Below are positions 41,927 through 52,673 of a stretch of 64,000 nucleotides of DNA, piece after piece. Both the position numbers and the translations under genes were made by a program. The DNA is from Lotus japonicus. Lineage: Eukaryota > Streptophyta > Magnoliopsida > Fabales > Fabaceae. Position 1 is the first letter of the stretch, and each line of letters starts with the position of its first letter. The notes under the pieces were generated by a model. The model saw nothing but the letters and a program-made list of their open reading frames with translations, was not told where the DNA came from and searched no databases. The DNA is taken from contig NC_080046.1 of assembly GCF_012489685.1 (NCBI RefSeq), positions 41,937,176 to 42,001,175 on the forward strand, read 5' to 3'.

Positions 41927-43288
41927 TGATAAGTGTCAAATTTACCTGATTTTCTATATTAATTTCGGCACTTATCTGTTCTAAATGTGTACGTTATCTT
42001 TCAAATTATCCCTCAATAAGGTTAATTTAGTAAGTAGATAGTTTTTATATAGATAAATGTAAGATATGTTAGTTTTATCATTTAGACTCTTTGATTTTTA
42101 TTGTAGGAGAAAAGTCAAGAAGATCCAACCATTTGAAGATCAAAAGGGCTAAAAATATTGAAGTCCGCTTAAGCCAAATGTTTCCTCGCTTAAGCCAAAC
42201 TACATGGCAGTAGCAGAGGCAGATATATTGCCTCGCTTAAGCCAAATTACATGGCAGTAGCAGTGGTTCTGGAAGACAATTCGGCTTAAGAGAGAAATGG
42301 TCTCGCTTAAGCCAAAGACCTTTACCTGAACGTGAAGAAACCTCCTCGCTTAAGCGGAACCTTTATCAGCTTAAGCGAAACTGTGCCCTGTTTATAAAAG
42401 GCTCGACCAAGATTAGAAATGGAGGATCTCTTGACATATTTTGGACCTCTTAGAGAGAAAATTGCATAGAGAAGAAGGAAAGGAACTTTGGGAGCTTTGA
42501 TCCACCATCCATCGTGCTGGAGACACACCGGGGACGGCACGGGTCACCGCTTTCACCTTAGTTTCCTCTTGTAAGCTTTGTAAGCAATCCATGGATATGG
42601 GTTGCTAAGTTTCTTTGTTGGATTTGGATGTAGCCTTTAACTATGATTTTTTCTTCTTGATTTCTATATGAAAATATCGTTTCTATTACATGATTCAATG
42701 GTTTTCTCTTGTTCTTAATGCTATGTTTTAGTTTGCGCACCTAGAACATATCGATTGATTCGGCGTAAGAGCGGAAGCTACGGCGTCTAGAGTCCGACCT
42801 AGAGTTAATCATCTAATAAATCTAATTGCTAGGAATAGAGTTAGGTTTGTTAGCCCCTTAAACATCTGAGCTTAAAGATAACTTAGCTTTTTTATGCATG
42901 TGAGGAATCAATGTTTAGGAAAGTAAGTTATAGATATCCACTCATGTGAGGAATCAATGAAGTAGGGTAGAAATGGTGTAGATGAATCATGGATAGGAAT
43001 GAATATTCATATAGAATCATAGGACACTAATAGTTAAACGGTGAACTCCAATTCCAATAGCTTTCTCTCTTGAATCCAATCGTTTTTATCTCGCTTTGTT
43101 TAATTTGCATGTGTTTTGGTCACGGAAACAATTATCAACCTATTGAAAATCTATTGCTTGGGTAATTTTACTAAAGAACGGCATTTGTGTTAGCAATTCC
43201 CTGTGGATACGACAAAACCCTATGCTATACTACAATTGAATCTTGAGGATTTTGAAAGTAGTATCAGTGAAGAAAAAATCTTTCAACA
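41927..43288 (+). repeat. 3' LTR of the Athila-like element
   Basis: 1362 bp, closely matching 34757-36141 with a 23-bp deletion that removes one CTTAAG motif and the substitution CTTAAGAGAG near 42287. It is followed by the GCACG duplication. Confidence 0.92.
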
Positions 43289-44610
43289 GCACGCGGAAGC
43301 CCGGCAACAACAAAAGTGTGATTCAGGAAACGCTGGCGTACCCCAGCATTGAAGGCGAGCTCATGGCATGTGTGAACAGAGGGGCGATGTGGATGGGACC
43401 CATATTATCTATCTTGGCGGGGGACCCGGCGGAAGTGGAGCAATGCACGAAGGAACAACGGCGAGAGGCGAGCCACTATACTCTCATTGATGGACACTTG
43501 TATCGCCGTGGTTTTTCGACGCCATTGTTTAAATGCGTACCGCCAGAAAAATACGAAGCGATAATGTCTGAGGTGCATGAAGGAGTGTGTGCAAGCCACA
43601 TTGGGGGGAGATCTTTGGCCTGCAAGGTGTTAAGGGCGGGATTCTACTGGCCCACCCTCAGGAAAGATTGTATGGACTTTGTGAAGCGGTGTAAAAAATG
43701 TCAAGTGTTTGCGGATTTGTCTAAGGCACCGCCAAAAGAGCTGGTAACGATGAGCGCCCCATGGCCTTTCGCCATGTGGGGTGTGGACTTGGTAGGACCT
43801 TTTCCGACCGCCAGGTCGCAAATGAAGTTTATATTGGTAGCGGTGGACTACTTCACTAAATGGATTGAAGCCGAGCCCCTGGCCAAAATAACCTCTGCAA
43901 AGATAGTCAACTTTTACTGGAGGCGTATCGTTTGTAGGTTCGGGATCCCAAGGGCGATCGTATCCGACAACGGGACCCAGTTTTCAAGCAACCAAACAAG
44001 GGAATTTTGCAAGGAAATGGGCATACAGATGAGATTCGCCTCTGTGGAGCATCCGCAAACGAACGGGCAAGTAGAATCTGCGAACAGGGTAATTCTGCGT
44101 GGACTAAGGCGACGGCTTGAGGAAGCTAAGGGAGCCTGGCTGGATGAGCTCCCAGTGGTACTATGGTCGTACAACACCACTGTGCAATCTACTACAATAG
44201 AAACCCCCTTTAGGATGACCTATGGGGTAGATGCCATGTTGCCGGTGGAGATTGACAATTTCACATGGCGGACTCAGCCGGATTTTGAAGGGGAGAATCA
44301 AGCCAATATGGCGATGGAGTTGGATCTTTTGTCCGAAAAGTGTGACGAGGCGCACATTCGAGAAACGGCGATGAAGCAGCGCGTGGCCGCCAAGTACAAT
44401 AGTAGGGTTCGCGTTCGAGATATGCAAGTTGGCGATCTGGTCTTAAAGTGGCGGTCAGGAGCCCCGGGAAACAAGCTGACTCCGAACTGGGAAGGGCCTT
44501 ACCGCATTGTCAAAGTTCTTGGTACAGGGGCCTATCACTTGGAGGAACTTGATGGAAGGCGACTACCCAGGTCGTTCAACGGTTTGAGTCTGCGCTATTA
44601 TTACAGTTGA
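43289..44610 (+). CDS. Integrase end of the Tat-type pol polyprotein
   Basis: The pol frame resumes after the Athila-like insert (GCACG CGG AAG CCC) and stays open to the stop at 44610. It has the HHCC zinc-binding region ('HEGVCASHIGG ... CKKC', about 43573-43700), the DDE core (WGVDLVGPFP; SDNGTQFSS at about 43963; NGQVESANR at about 44065) and the C-terminal LTPNWEGPYRIVKV to LSLRYYYS. It would insert the cDNA into the genome. The domain looks intact, but it has no start of its own and is cut off from the rest of pol by 8.5 kb, so it is probably not expressed. Confidence 0.88.
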
Positions 44611-45571
44611 TCGTGAGCGAAAAAGCTGGAAAGGCGAGAAGTTCCAAGGAAGAACTTCTGATGGGCAAAGCGAATTCGCCAAAGATAGATATTTTCAATT
44701 TCTCTAAAAGTACCTCAAAACTCTCCATTGTAACAAAAGCGTGCTCTTTTTCTCCGAAAGGAGTTTTTTAACGAGACGCTCCATCAATAAAACGAAAGTT
44801 CATGAAATTCACATCCAAAAATTCCAGGGATTCCCTGACGATCGGAATTGCCGATCGATATAAAGAATTACGGCGATCACTAGGTGGGACAAGCTTAATC
44901 CCCAAAGGGGCTTGCTGGAACCCTGAAGGCGGCGGCGATTCCACAAAGGGCCTTTGACGCCTGGGAATCTCCCCCCGGAAAGTCTGATGTGACCGTCGGT
45001 CCCGTAAACGACGTGCTGGGTAAGTCTCGCCAGAATACGACGAGCACCGTAAACTAGGCAAAAGACTTGGGACCCCCAAATGGCCATTGGGACCCAAGCA
45101 TTGTAAGCCCCGAGCGGGCAAAGCCCCGGGCGAAGCCCTCAAGAATGGAGGCCGTTTATTCCTTTGTGGAAAACGTCTAAAGTCTTGGCGGTGAAATACC
45201 AAGCAACAAGCCCTAATTAAAATTAATGCACGAAGTCGTTAGGCGTAATTCAATCACATGACGCGTGAAAAAATAGCGCAAGATATAAGGTCGGCGAATG
45301 AATAAGGTGGAAGGCGAGTGCTTGGTCACTCAGGATGTTGAGTATTTTATTACTCTGGCGTGTTGGGGCGTTAAACTATGAAATTCATTCTTAAATTTTT
45401 TAAACAATAAGAACGGGGCGACCAAAAAATGTACGGCGAAAGCATTCCAACAAAATTTACAAAGTATTCAAAGGCGATATAAAAACTATGGCGAAAGGTT
45501 GCTTATATATAGGAATGACGGAAAAGTGCATTACAAGAGGGCGGTAAAGGCTAAGTAAAATTAAAATTACA
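44611..45571. other. Spacer between pol and the antisense gene
   Basis: About 960 bp of noncoding DNA where two genes converge (pol plus, accessory minus). Shared 3'-end signals would fall here. Open frames in it are short and unlike known proteins. Confidence 0.55.
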
Positions 45572-48218
45572 CTATTCATTATTTCTTTCTTCTTCTCCTG
45601 TTTCTTCTTCTTCTTCTTCTTCAGTTGCCGTCCAGAGGTGTTGGTCAATCAGAGGAGGATCATCAGGACCAACCAGTCCTTCAGCGGTGATCTCTTTCAT
45701 TACTCCCATAGCGCCAAAATCAAGGTTCGGGAACAAATGTTGGGCCTGGTCTTTGGCGAGGTAGAAGTCGCGCTCGCGATTGTCATAGGCAATGTCAGCG
45801 GCTTGTTCCCTCGCCTCAGCGGCTTTGGCTTTCTCCATCGCCAGCTCGTCCCCTAGCCCTTTGATCTTCGCAAGATAGGAAGTAATCTCGGCATCTTTCG
45901 TGGCGAGGGCTTCCCCATGAGCTTCGACCGCCTTCTTGATCTCTTCGGACGTGACTCGCATCACCGCCTCCATGTCAGACTTCGCCGAAGCGAAGGACTC
46001 AGCGGACTTTTTCTCCTGCTCCGCCAGCGCCTTTTTCACTGACTCCAGCTCAGCGCGCAATGCTTCGAGCTCTAACTCCTTAGCAACCAGCGCCTTGCCC
46101 CTGGCGATCAAGTCCTTCTCAGCTTGGTCTTTTTCCTTTTTGCAAGCTTGAAGACTTGCATCGAGATCATCCGCTTCTTCCTTCATCAGCGCCAGCTGAT
46201 CCTCCAGTTCGCCGATTTTAATTCCCGCCGTGCCAATCAACTTGTCGGCCTGGACTTTTTCTTTGCCCGCTTGATCTAGCAATTTGTCGAAGCGTTTCTT
46301 CCAAGCGGCGGCGTCCTCCTGGTGCTTGGTGTTCTCAGTCCTCAACCGTTCGGTTTCAGCAGCGGCGGCGTTGAAATTGTCAAACGCATGGGAAAAAATA
46401 CACCCAGCGCGTAGAAGACAAGCAAGGGTTTCCTCCTTGGTTTCATTAATACCCCGGCTCAAAACTTCTTTCTCTATGGCGTCACGGTTGAGGCCGGTAA
46501 GCAGGAATTCTGAAGGTTCAATGGCGTTGGGAAGCATGTTGTAGTAGCTGGAGGAGCCGCCCTCTTTACTTGGAGCTTGCTCGATCTGGGTCGCTTCAAA
46601 GGTAGCGGCGGCATCAGGAGAAGGTCTCTCTTCGCGGCGAGGCGGGGAAGACGTGGAGCGCCCATCGTCTGTTGGGGGCGGGCTAGGAGGTGCGTCTTGG
46701 CGAGGGGGGGACCTGGGCGTTTCATTTTCTTTTTCTTTCTCCCCAGCAGGAGCATCGGACGACGTGGCAGCTTTTGTGGCATTAACGGTGACAAGTTTCT
46801 CAACAGCTGAGGGTTGAGAAATGTTGGCGGTTGTGTCAGCGGCTGGTGACTGGTTAACAGAGGTTGTTGTGGCACCGGCGGAGGCGGCTGTAGCACCTAC
46901 AGTAGTGGACTTGGCAGCGGCTGCGGAGGCCGCGTCCGCGGTAGCGGAATTGGGAGCTGGGACGGTGGTGGACTCAGTGTCCGTGGCGACGGAGGCTTTA
47001 GCAACTTTTTTGCCTTTAGACGCGGCGACAATAGTGGGCTGAGCGCCGGGGTTGGAGGAGCCGGCGACAGAGGAGACTTTGGCCAATTTCCTCCTTTTGG
47101 GGGCTTGGGCGCCCTCAGCTTGGTTCTCAGCGCCGCCCCGCTTTTTCCCATCGCCCTCGGTGTTGAACTTTGGAGAAAAACGGGCCATTCTCCTCTCACG
47201 AGCTTTCAGGAGCTCGGCGTTGGTGAAATTCATATCTTCTGCAACAATAAATAAGGAAAAAGGGGGGTCAGTAGTAACATAAGGGATAAGAAAGAAAATA
47301 GAAATGATAAAAGTGAACTATAAGTGACCTAGATATTTGGGTGTCCTTGAGAGGCGAGCACCCTCAAGGACTGTTGAGCAGTCAAGGACGGGAAGTGGGG
47401 CGAGGAGATTCAAAAGGGCTTTGTCGTTGGCAGACAAAGATTCTTCTGAAGGATCGGTAATCCCATTAGGCTTCTCCGTCCAGTAAAAGGGAAAAATGGC
47501 AGTCCCGTTCCTAAGGGTGAAGGCCTCTGGATAGGCGGGGTGAACCGCCACGCGGAAGAATCTTCGGGCAAAGAAGGACTTGGCGTTACTTTTATGAGGA
47601 TTCAAGCATTTACGGCCAGCCCAGGCCTTTAAAGAAATCCACCCTTTGTTTTTGATGGACTTGGGGTCAACGTCGTAGAGGTAAAAGAAGCTGGTGGGAG
47701 ATGGGGCGGTGCCAACAGCGGCGCACAAGATCTCAAAGCACCGGATGAAGGCCCAGGCATTGGGGTGAAGTTGGCAAGGAGCCGCGTTGATATCGCGGAG
47801 AACGGTCTGAATGAAGGGCGAAAAAGGAAGTCTGACTCCAAGCTCGCCGAAAATATACTCATAGGCAAAAAAGAAATGAGATCCCTTTACATCGCCGTCG
47901 GCCCTGTGAAGCCAGGGGCGGTCTTCAGCACTGCAGGGCCAAATCCGGAGTTTGGTGTTTATTTCGTCATCATCAGACAAACCACCAAGGCTACTTACGA
48001 ATTCCACGATAGTCTCCCTATCCTGGAAAACGGAAGGTTGGTCAATGGCCTCGTGTGAGGGTGCTATTTGGACTGGAAGGGGCAGGGTTGTGAAAGTCTT
48101 TAATCGGTATTGAGGGATCATCCGGGACCTCTAAACGGAGGCCGCCGGCTGAGGTAGAGTCTGGATCACTCCCAGAAGAAGAGGAGGTGTGATTAGGGGA
48201 GTTAGGGTTTGAAGCCAT
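45572..48218 (-). CDS. Antisense split accessory gene of the Tat-type element (putative 'transposase, gypsy type' family)
   Basis: Exon 1 (48218-47329) starts MASNPNSPNH and holds a globular domain: 'FFFAYEYIFGELGVRLPFS', 'CQLHPNAWAFIRCFEILC' and a FPFYWTEKP block. A phase-1 intron (CTAG/GTCACT at 47328 to TTGTTGCAG at 47239) joins exon 2 (47238-45572) in frame. Exon 2 encodes KRRKLAK-type basic motifs, a Thr/Ala/Ser-rich linker, a long coiled coil and an acidic tail ending in a GEEERNNE stop. The 2876-5072 gene has the same domains and the same intron phase. The N-terminal ATG frame and the domain frame differ by one base between about 48121 and 48060, so this copy may be frameshifted unless translation starts at 48121. 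Function is unknown. The domain (PF04195, from memory) has no evident active site. Confidence 0.75.
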
Positions 48219-48441
48219 CTTCTATAATCAAATGAGGAAAGGGGGGAAAAGATGAGTAGAGATAGGATGCAGAGATAAGGGAAGGAGGACTCACCGGAGA
48301 AGGATGTGAAGAGTGGGTAGCGGAAAGGGTGATAGGCAATGGCACCGGAGCGGAAGTCGGAAGAAGGAGCTTGGTAGGAAATAAGGGAGGTAAAAAGCGG
48401 TCTCGGAAAAGGATGATTGTAGGGAAAAAAGGTTTTTATAG
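48219..48441 (-). promoter_or_regulatory. Promoter and leader of the antisense accessory gene
   Basis: The minus strand has CCTATAAAAACC (48441-48430 area) about 213 bp before the ATG. The leader contains TCCG/GTGAGTCC (about 48292) and GATTATAG (about 48222), a plausible 5'-UTR intron. The homologous gene at 2876 has the same TATA form at a similar distance. Confidence 0.55.
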
Positions 48442-49079
48442 GCAGGCGGGAAGTTGGAAAGGTGACGCGTGTTGGACACGTGTGGAAGATTGGAAGTCAT
48501 GATGGTTTTTTTGGGGAAGTGGAACGCGTGTGATGGGGTTTACTGCGCACGATGGGACAGTTATGAAAAGTGAAGTGACGGTTCCGGAGAAAGAGGAAAA
48601 CTGATGTAACTGACGCGCCACGTGGAGCAGTTAGGGATTTGAAAGGTTTTTAAAATAAGAGGAAGCGCGAAAGGCCTCGCCACCATAGAAACCAAACGCC
48701 ATCGCCTGACAAGTAATACCAGCATTAAAGTTTAGTCACTCGCCAGGGACATTTCCAGCCAACACTTGGGTGATTAGTACATGATCAATGCTTGCCACCT
48801 TTCTCGCCGGCGAACGATCGCTCACCTACTCCAACCAATCGCCAGTACGGAGCGATCGTTCTCGCCGCTTGTGGACTTGTGGACTTGCCGGTTTGGGTTG
48901 TTCGTCAAGACCAAAAATGCTTGTTTCCTATTGCTTACGCCATGTTTGCGACGTAGTTTACTTCTTTTTTCTCAAGCCATGTTGGCAGCTTAGATCCCAG
49001 CGTACTATAGGATACATGTAAAGGCATTTAAAAGACACACTTAGCTCTCATACTTCGAGCTCGGTGTCTTGTGGACTAG
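48442..49079. other. Tat 3' noncoding region before the 3' LTR
   Basis: No ORF is supported. Unusually, no purine-only tract precedes the LTR: the last bases are GTCTTGTGGACTAG, which resemble the LTR start itself (TGGACTGGG). Confidence 0.55.
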
Positions 49080-49340
49080 TGGACTGGGCGAGCCCCTAGA
49101 GGGGCAACGCCCAGCGTGTAGCCCGCCCCGAGGCGGGGGCCTGGCCTTAAGTTGGGCCTTAGCCTCGGAGGCCCAATAGGTAGTGCCCAAGCTCTATAAA
49201 TAGGAGGTAGTTACCAATTGTAGGAGACTTTTGCTCACTTTATGAAATAACACATGAAATTCAGCATTCTCATTCTCTCTTTAGCACATTCTTCCACTCT
49301 CTAGGTACTATCCCTTCCTTCAATGTTCATTCCCAGAACA
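49080..49340 (+). repeat. 3' LTR of the Tat-type element
   Basis: 261 bp, TGGACTGGGCG ... CCCAGAACA. It is identical to the 5' LTR except for a 9-bp gap and at least one substitution (GGAGAC for GGGGAC near 49224). It is followed by the duplication ATAAT. Confidence 0.93.
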
Positions 49341-50531
49341 ATAATATACTAAAGGAAGGTTTTTTTTTGAAGGTTTTGTCACGTGTCACCCCCATATCAT
49401 CCCAATAAAAAATATACAAATTTTATTTTTCAATATTAAATCTGCATGTTTTTCAATATTAAATCTGCATTAAAAAAATAAATATTCTTTCTTAACTTTG
49501 AATACATAACAAATATTAAATCTGAAAATAATATTTGTACATATTAAAACAAATATTTAAGATAAAAATATACAAATTTTGTTTTTCAATATTAAATCTG
49601 CATGTTTTTCAAAATTTGCATTAAAAAAATAAATATTTTTTCTTTTGTACATATTAAAACAAATATTTAAGATAAAATATACAAATTTTGTTTTTTCAAT
49701 ATTAAATTTGCATGTTTTTCAAAATCTGCATTAAAAAAGTAAATATTTTTTCTTAACTTTGAATACATAACAAATATTAAATCTGAACATAATATTTGTA
49801 CATATTAAAACAAATATTTAAGATAAAATATACAAATTTTGTTTTTCAATATTAAATCTGCATGTTTTTCAGTATTAAATCTGCATTAAAAAAAGAAATA
49901 TTTTTTCTTAACTTTGAATACATAACAAATCTTAAGTCTGTCCATAATATTTGTATATATTTAAACAAATAGCTTTCTAAAAAAAAATATATATTTAAAC
50001 AAATATTTAAGATAAAATCTTATAAATTGACCATGAGTTTTTAATTTTTTTTTATTATGATGCTATAAATTGTGTACATATAATTTAATTATAGTAATTT
50101 AAGACAATTTTTTCATAGATTGACCACGATATCAATTTTTTTAAAAGAGTGCCATAAATTGTGTCAGAAGTGTGCAATACACAGTGTGAGGAAGAAAAAA
50201 AACGGGTCAAACCAAAAGAGGGGGAAGAGATTTAGGTGTTTATCTTCTATTGAGTAATTTTTTTCAACATATGACCTTCTATCACCCTATTTAATTTCTT
50301 ATTCTATTTAATACATGATTGTATATATTTTTTTCTCTCAAAACATGAAGATAAAAGTTCTCTTCGTTGCTCATCTTTACCCCATTAACATGCAATTACC
50401 AAAGGTTCATTCCTTATATACCTCCATCTTGACAATTGAGATTTTTTTTTCTTCTTTTATCTAATGCACAATGTTCTATATCTTATTTTTCATCAACCTT
50501 CTTAAAAAATGTCTTTGGTTCAAAGGTTTGT
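49341..50531 (+). mobile_element. Helitron-like element A (5' end split by the Tat element)
   Basis: ATAATATACTAAAGGAAGG ... CACGTGTCACCCCCATATCATCC closely matches the start of the sequence at 50540. Upstream of the Tat element (30235-30268) lies TATCTATATATA...ATAAT, so the original 5' end read TCTAT..ATAATATACTAAAGG, a common plant Helitron-like 5' terminus. No Rep/helicase gene is present. The 3' end is not identified; it may stop where the second 5' end begins. Confidence 0.45.
49405..50030 (+). repeat. Minisatellite of four 110-155-bp units
   Basis: Four tandem units starting ATATACAAATTTT(A/G)TTTTTCAATATTAAAT and ending near AACAAATATTTAAGATAAA begin at about 49408, 49568, 49678 and 49827. 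The second unit lacks the central CTTAACTTTGAATACATAACA block. Such arrays are frequent inside non-autonomous Helitrons. Confidence 0.75.
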
Positions 50532-51454
50532 TCTATATATCTATATAATATACTAAAGGAAGATTTTTTTCTAGAATGTTTTGCCACGTGACACCCCTAC
50601 ATCATCCAAAAAAAATATACAAATTTTGAGTTTGATTAACATTTTTTATTGACTTTTAATTAAATTTTATGTTTGAGTCATTACTACTAGAATGAATGAA
50701 AATGCCAAAGATTAATATCCTATTGGTGCCTAAAAAGGCCAACCAAATATTGACAATGATATTGACGTAATCAATGAATTGAAGGTGATTAATCTATTCC
50801 ACGAAGTCTTTTTGTAGTGGGTGAATGTCTAACTTTCACTACCTAATAATGCAAACCTGGAAACCTTTTCAGTGTATGTGTAATTTATGAATTAAATTTT
50901 ATGAAGGTTTACCATGTACCATGGATACATCCACACATCTTTAAGGCTTTAAATGAATGAAAATCATAGCATTGGAGGACAATAGGCCATAAGAAATTCA
51001 TATTTCTGAAGCTTCATACTCAAGAGAGGTAGATTTATTTTTTGCAACATTGAAGATCAGCTATATGAAGCCAAAAATTACTTATCTGCAGTTATTACAT
51101 GAAAATTCTGTACAAAATTATGTTCAATAAAATTGATATCACCTACTAACATGTTGATAGCTTACAAAAACTAAAAGCAAAACATTATACTATTGATAAT
51201 TCATATCATATTTTTAACATTTAGATAATAATTTATTCAAAATTTGAATTCAAAATATTTACATAGAAAAAGTGGAATTGAGTTAGTGAATAAAATAAAA
51301 TAATTAATCAAAATTTGAATTTAATACTCTTTAAAAAAAAGAAGAAGTTAGTACATAATCAAATTTGAATTGCCAAGAACAAGAACACGTGCAATATATT
51401 AAAAAAAACATATCACTAATTAACAAAGGTAATGGCTATGACTAATGTATGTTA
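50532..51454 (+). mobile_element. Second Helitron-like 5' end (B) and AT-rich DNA
   Basis: TCTATATAATATACTAAAGGA at 50540 is followed by GCCACGTGACACCCC and AAAAAATATACAAATTTTG, the same order as element A but without the minisatellite. No 3' hairpin plus CTRR was found on this strand, so the extent is unknown. No ORF is supported. Confidence 0.4.
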
Positions 51455-52255
51455 CTATACTTTTGACCCGTACGATGCACGGGGATGTTCATATTTTTTT
51501 ATCACGTAAAATTTGTGTTTTTTTATTATATTTATTAAAAGATATTTTATGATTTAAAAAAAATTAATATAAAAAAATAAAAAATTGAAAGTTTTTCCCC
51601 GTGGTGAATGCATTTTATTTTTGTTTTGTAGACATGCAATTATTCTATTTATTTGTATTTGTTTATCTAAATGTTGCATTATTTAATTTAGATTATTATT
51701 TAAAAAATTAAAAATTTATTGCAAAGAGATGAACATATATGAAGTCTATGATGGAAATGTCCTCAGGTTTAGACTTTGAGGTTGTTGTTTGTTCGTTTAC
51801 TCTTTTTGTTTTTTCTAGTTTTTATTTATTCTTTGGTTATGTTTCTTTGGGACATGCGTCTCAATTTTTAGTGGGTTTTTTTTTATTTTAGTGGTTGAGT
51901 TTTTCTCAACTTGTTTTGTTGGCATGTCACTTACCAATGTTGAAAAAAAAGTAATGATAGACAGTGAGAAAATCCTCAAATTTTTTGCTATTGGAATAAT
52001 TACGTTGAGAATAAAATTAGGAACAACAATTGGCGTTCTACTTTTCCTTAAAAGAAAAACATAAAAGAAAATTATATGAGTATAATTTGATTGCATAGAT
52101 GCAAATGTTATTTATTTTTGTATATAATGATGTAAATAACTTACTGATATGACATTGCGGTCTGCGGATACATATTTGTAAATAATATTAACATTTGAAA
52201 AAGATTAATTTTAATATCTTATGGAATATCATAACTGTTGGTGAGTAATTTTTTT

Positions 52256-52437
52256 GAGATTGATTTCTATGCAGTGACGGTGTAAGAAAATTTGACACAA
52301 TCATTCAATCACATCTTCTGTTTCCTATTTTAAATATTATTAAATTCAAAATTAATTATGAGCTACCAAAATGGATGGATGTGATTGAATGACGATGTAA
52401 AACTTGTTTACATTGTCAGTACATAGAAATTAATCTC
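52256..52437. mobile_element. 182-bp MULE-type MITE, copy 1
   Basis: Inverted ends GAGATTGATTTCTATGCA / TGTCAGTACATAGAAATTAATCTC-type, with the motif GACGGTGTAA just inside. Flanks AATTTTTTT (52247-52255) and AATTTTTTC (52438-52446) are a near-perfect 9-bp duplication. No coding capacity. Confidence 0.8.
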
Positions 52438-52491
52438 AATTTTTTCATTCTTATAAAGTTTAATGTTCAAACATCAACCTTTATTTTTAAA

Positions 52492-52673
52492 GAGATTAAT
52501 TTCTATACACCGACGGTGTAAAAAGTTTTACACCATCATTTAATCACAACCTTTCATTTTCTATTTTAGATATTATTAAATTCAAAATTAACTGTGAGCT
52601 AACAAAATGGAGAGATGTGATTAAATGATGGTGTAAAACTTATTTACACCGTCGGTGCATAGAAATTAATCTC
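52492..52673. mobile_element. 182-bp MULE-type MITE, copy 2
   Basis: Ends GAGATTAATTTCTATACACC and its near-complement. Identical 9-bp duplications ATTTTTAAA at 52483-52491 and 52674-52682. It has the same length as copy 1, which lies only 54 bp away, and is better preserved. Confidence 0.87.

Larger units (their letters stand above)
34757..43288 (+). mobile_element. Athila-like Ty3/gypsy derivative lacking pol (non-autonomous), nested
   Basis: Terminal repeats TGATAAGTG(C/T)CAAATTTACC ... TTTCAACA (1385 and 1362 bp), PBS TGGCGCTGTTGCCGGGGA (36145) and PPT TTTGGGGGAG (41916) are Athila-type. The target duplication is GCACG (34752-34756 and 43289-43293). It sits between the RNase H and integrase of the Tat element without loss, since the reading frame rejoins across the insert. 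Inside are only a gag-like ORF (36297-37103) and a 415-aa accessory ORF (39236-40483). No protease, RT, RNase H or integrase is visible in the 5.8-kb interior, so mobility would need a helper. Confidence 0.92.
30269..49340 (+). mobile_element. Full-length Ty3/gypsy Tat-type element with antisense accessory gene
   Basis: LTRs of 270 and 261 bp (TGGACTGGGCG ... CCCAGAACA) are flanked by the 5-bp duplication ATAAT (30264-30268 and 49341-49345). PBS TGGCGCCGTCTGTGGGGA is at 30541. Gag, PR, RT and two RNase H domains run from 30699 to 34756, integrase resumes at 43289, and a split antisense gene occupies 45572-48218. The second RNase H plus the extra ORF are typical of the Tat clade. An Athila-like element interrupts it (34757-43288). 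Without that insert it would be about 10.5 kb. Short, similar LTRs point to a recent insertion. Confidence 0.92.

Noticed and set aside
45638..47282. Plus-strand frames opposite accessory exon 2
   Set aside because: Shadows of the minus-strand coiled-coil frame, giving Ala/Ser-rich artefacts.
51815..52096. 93-codon minus-strand frame
   Set aside because: AT-rich, Lys/Asn/Ile-dominated translation with no domain; expected by chance in this base composition.
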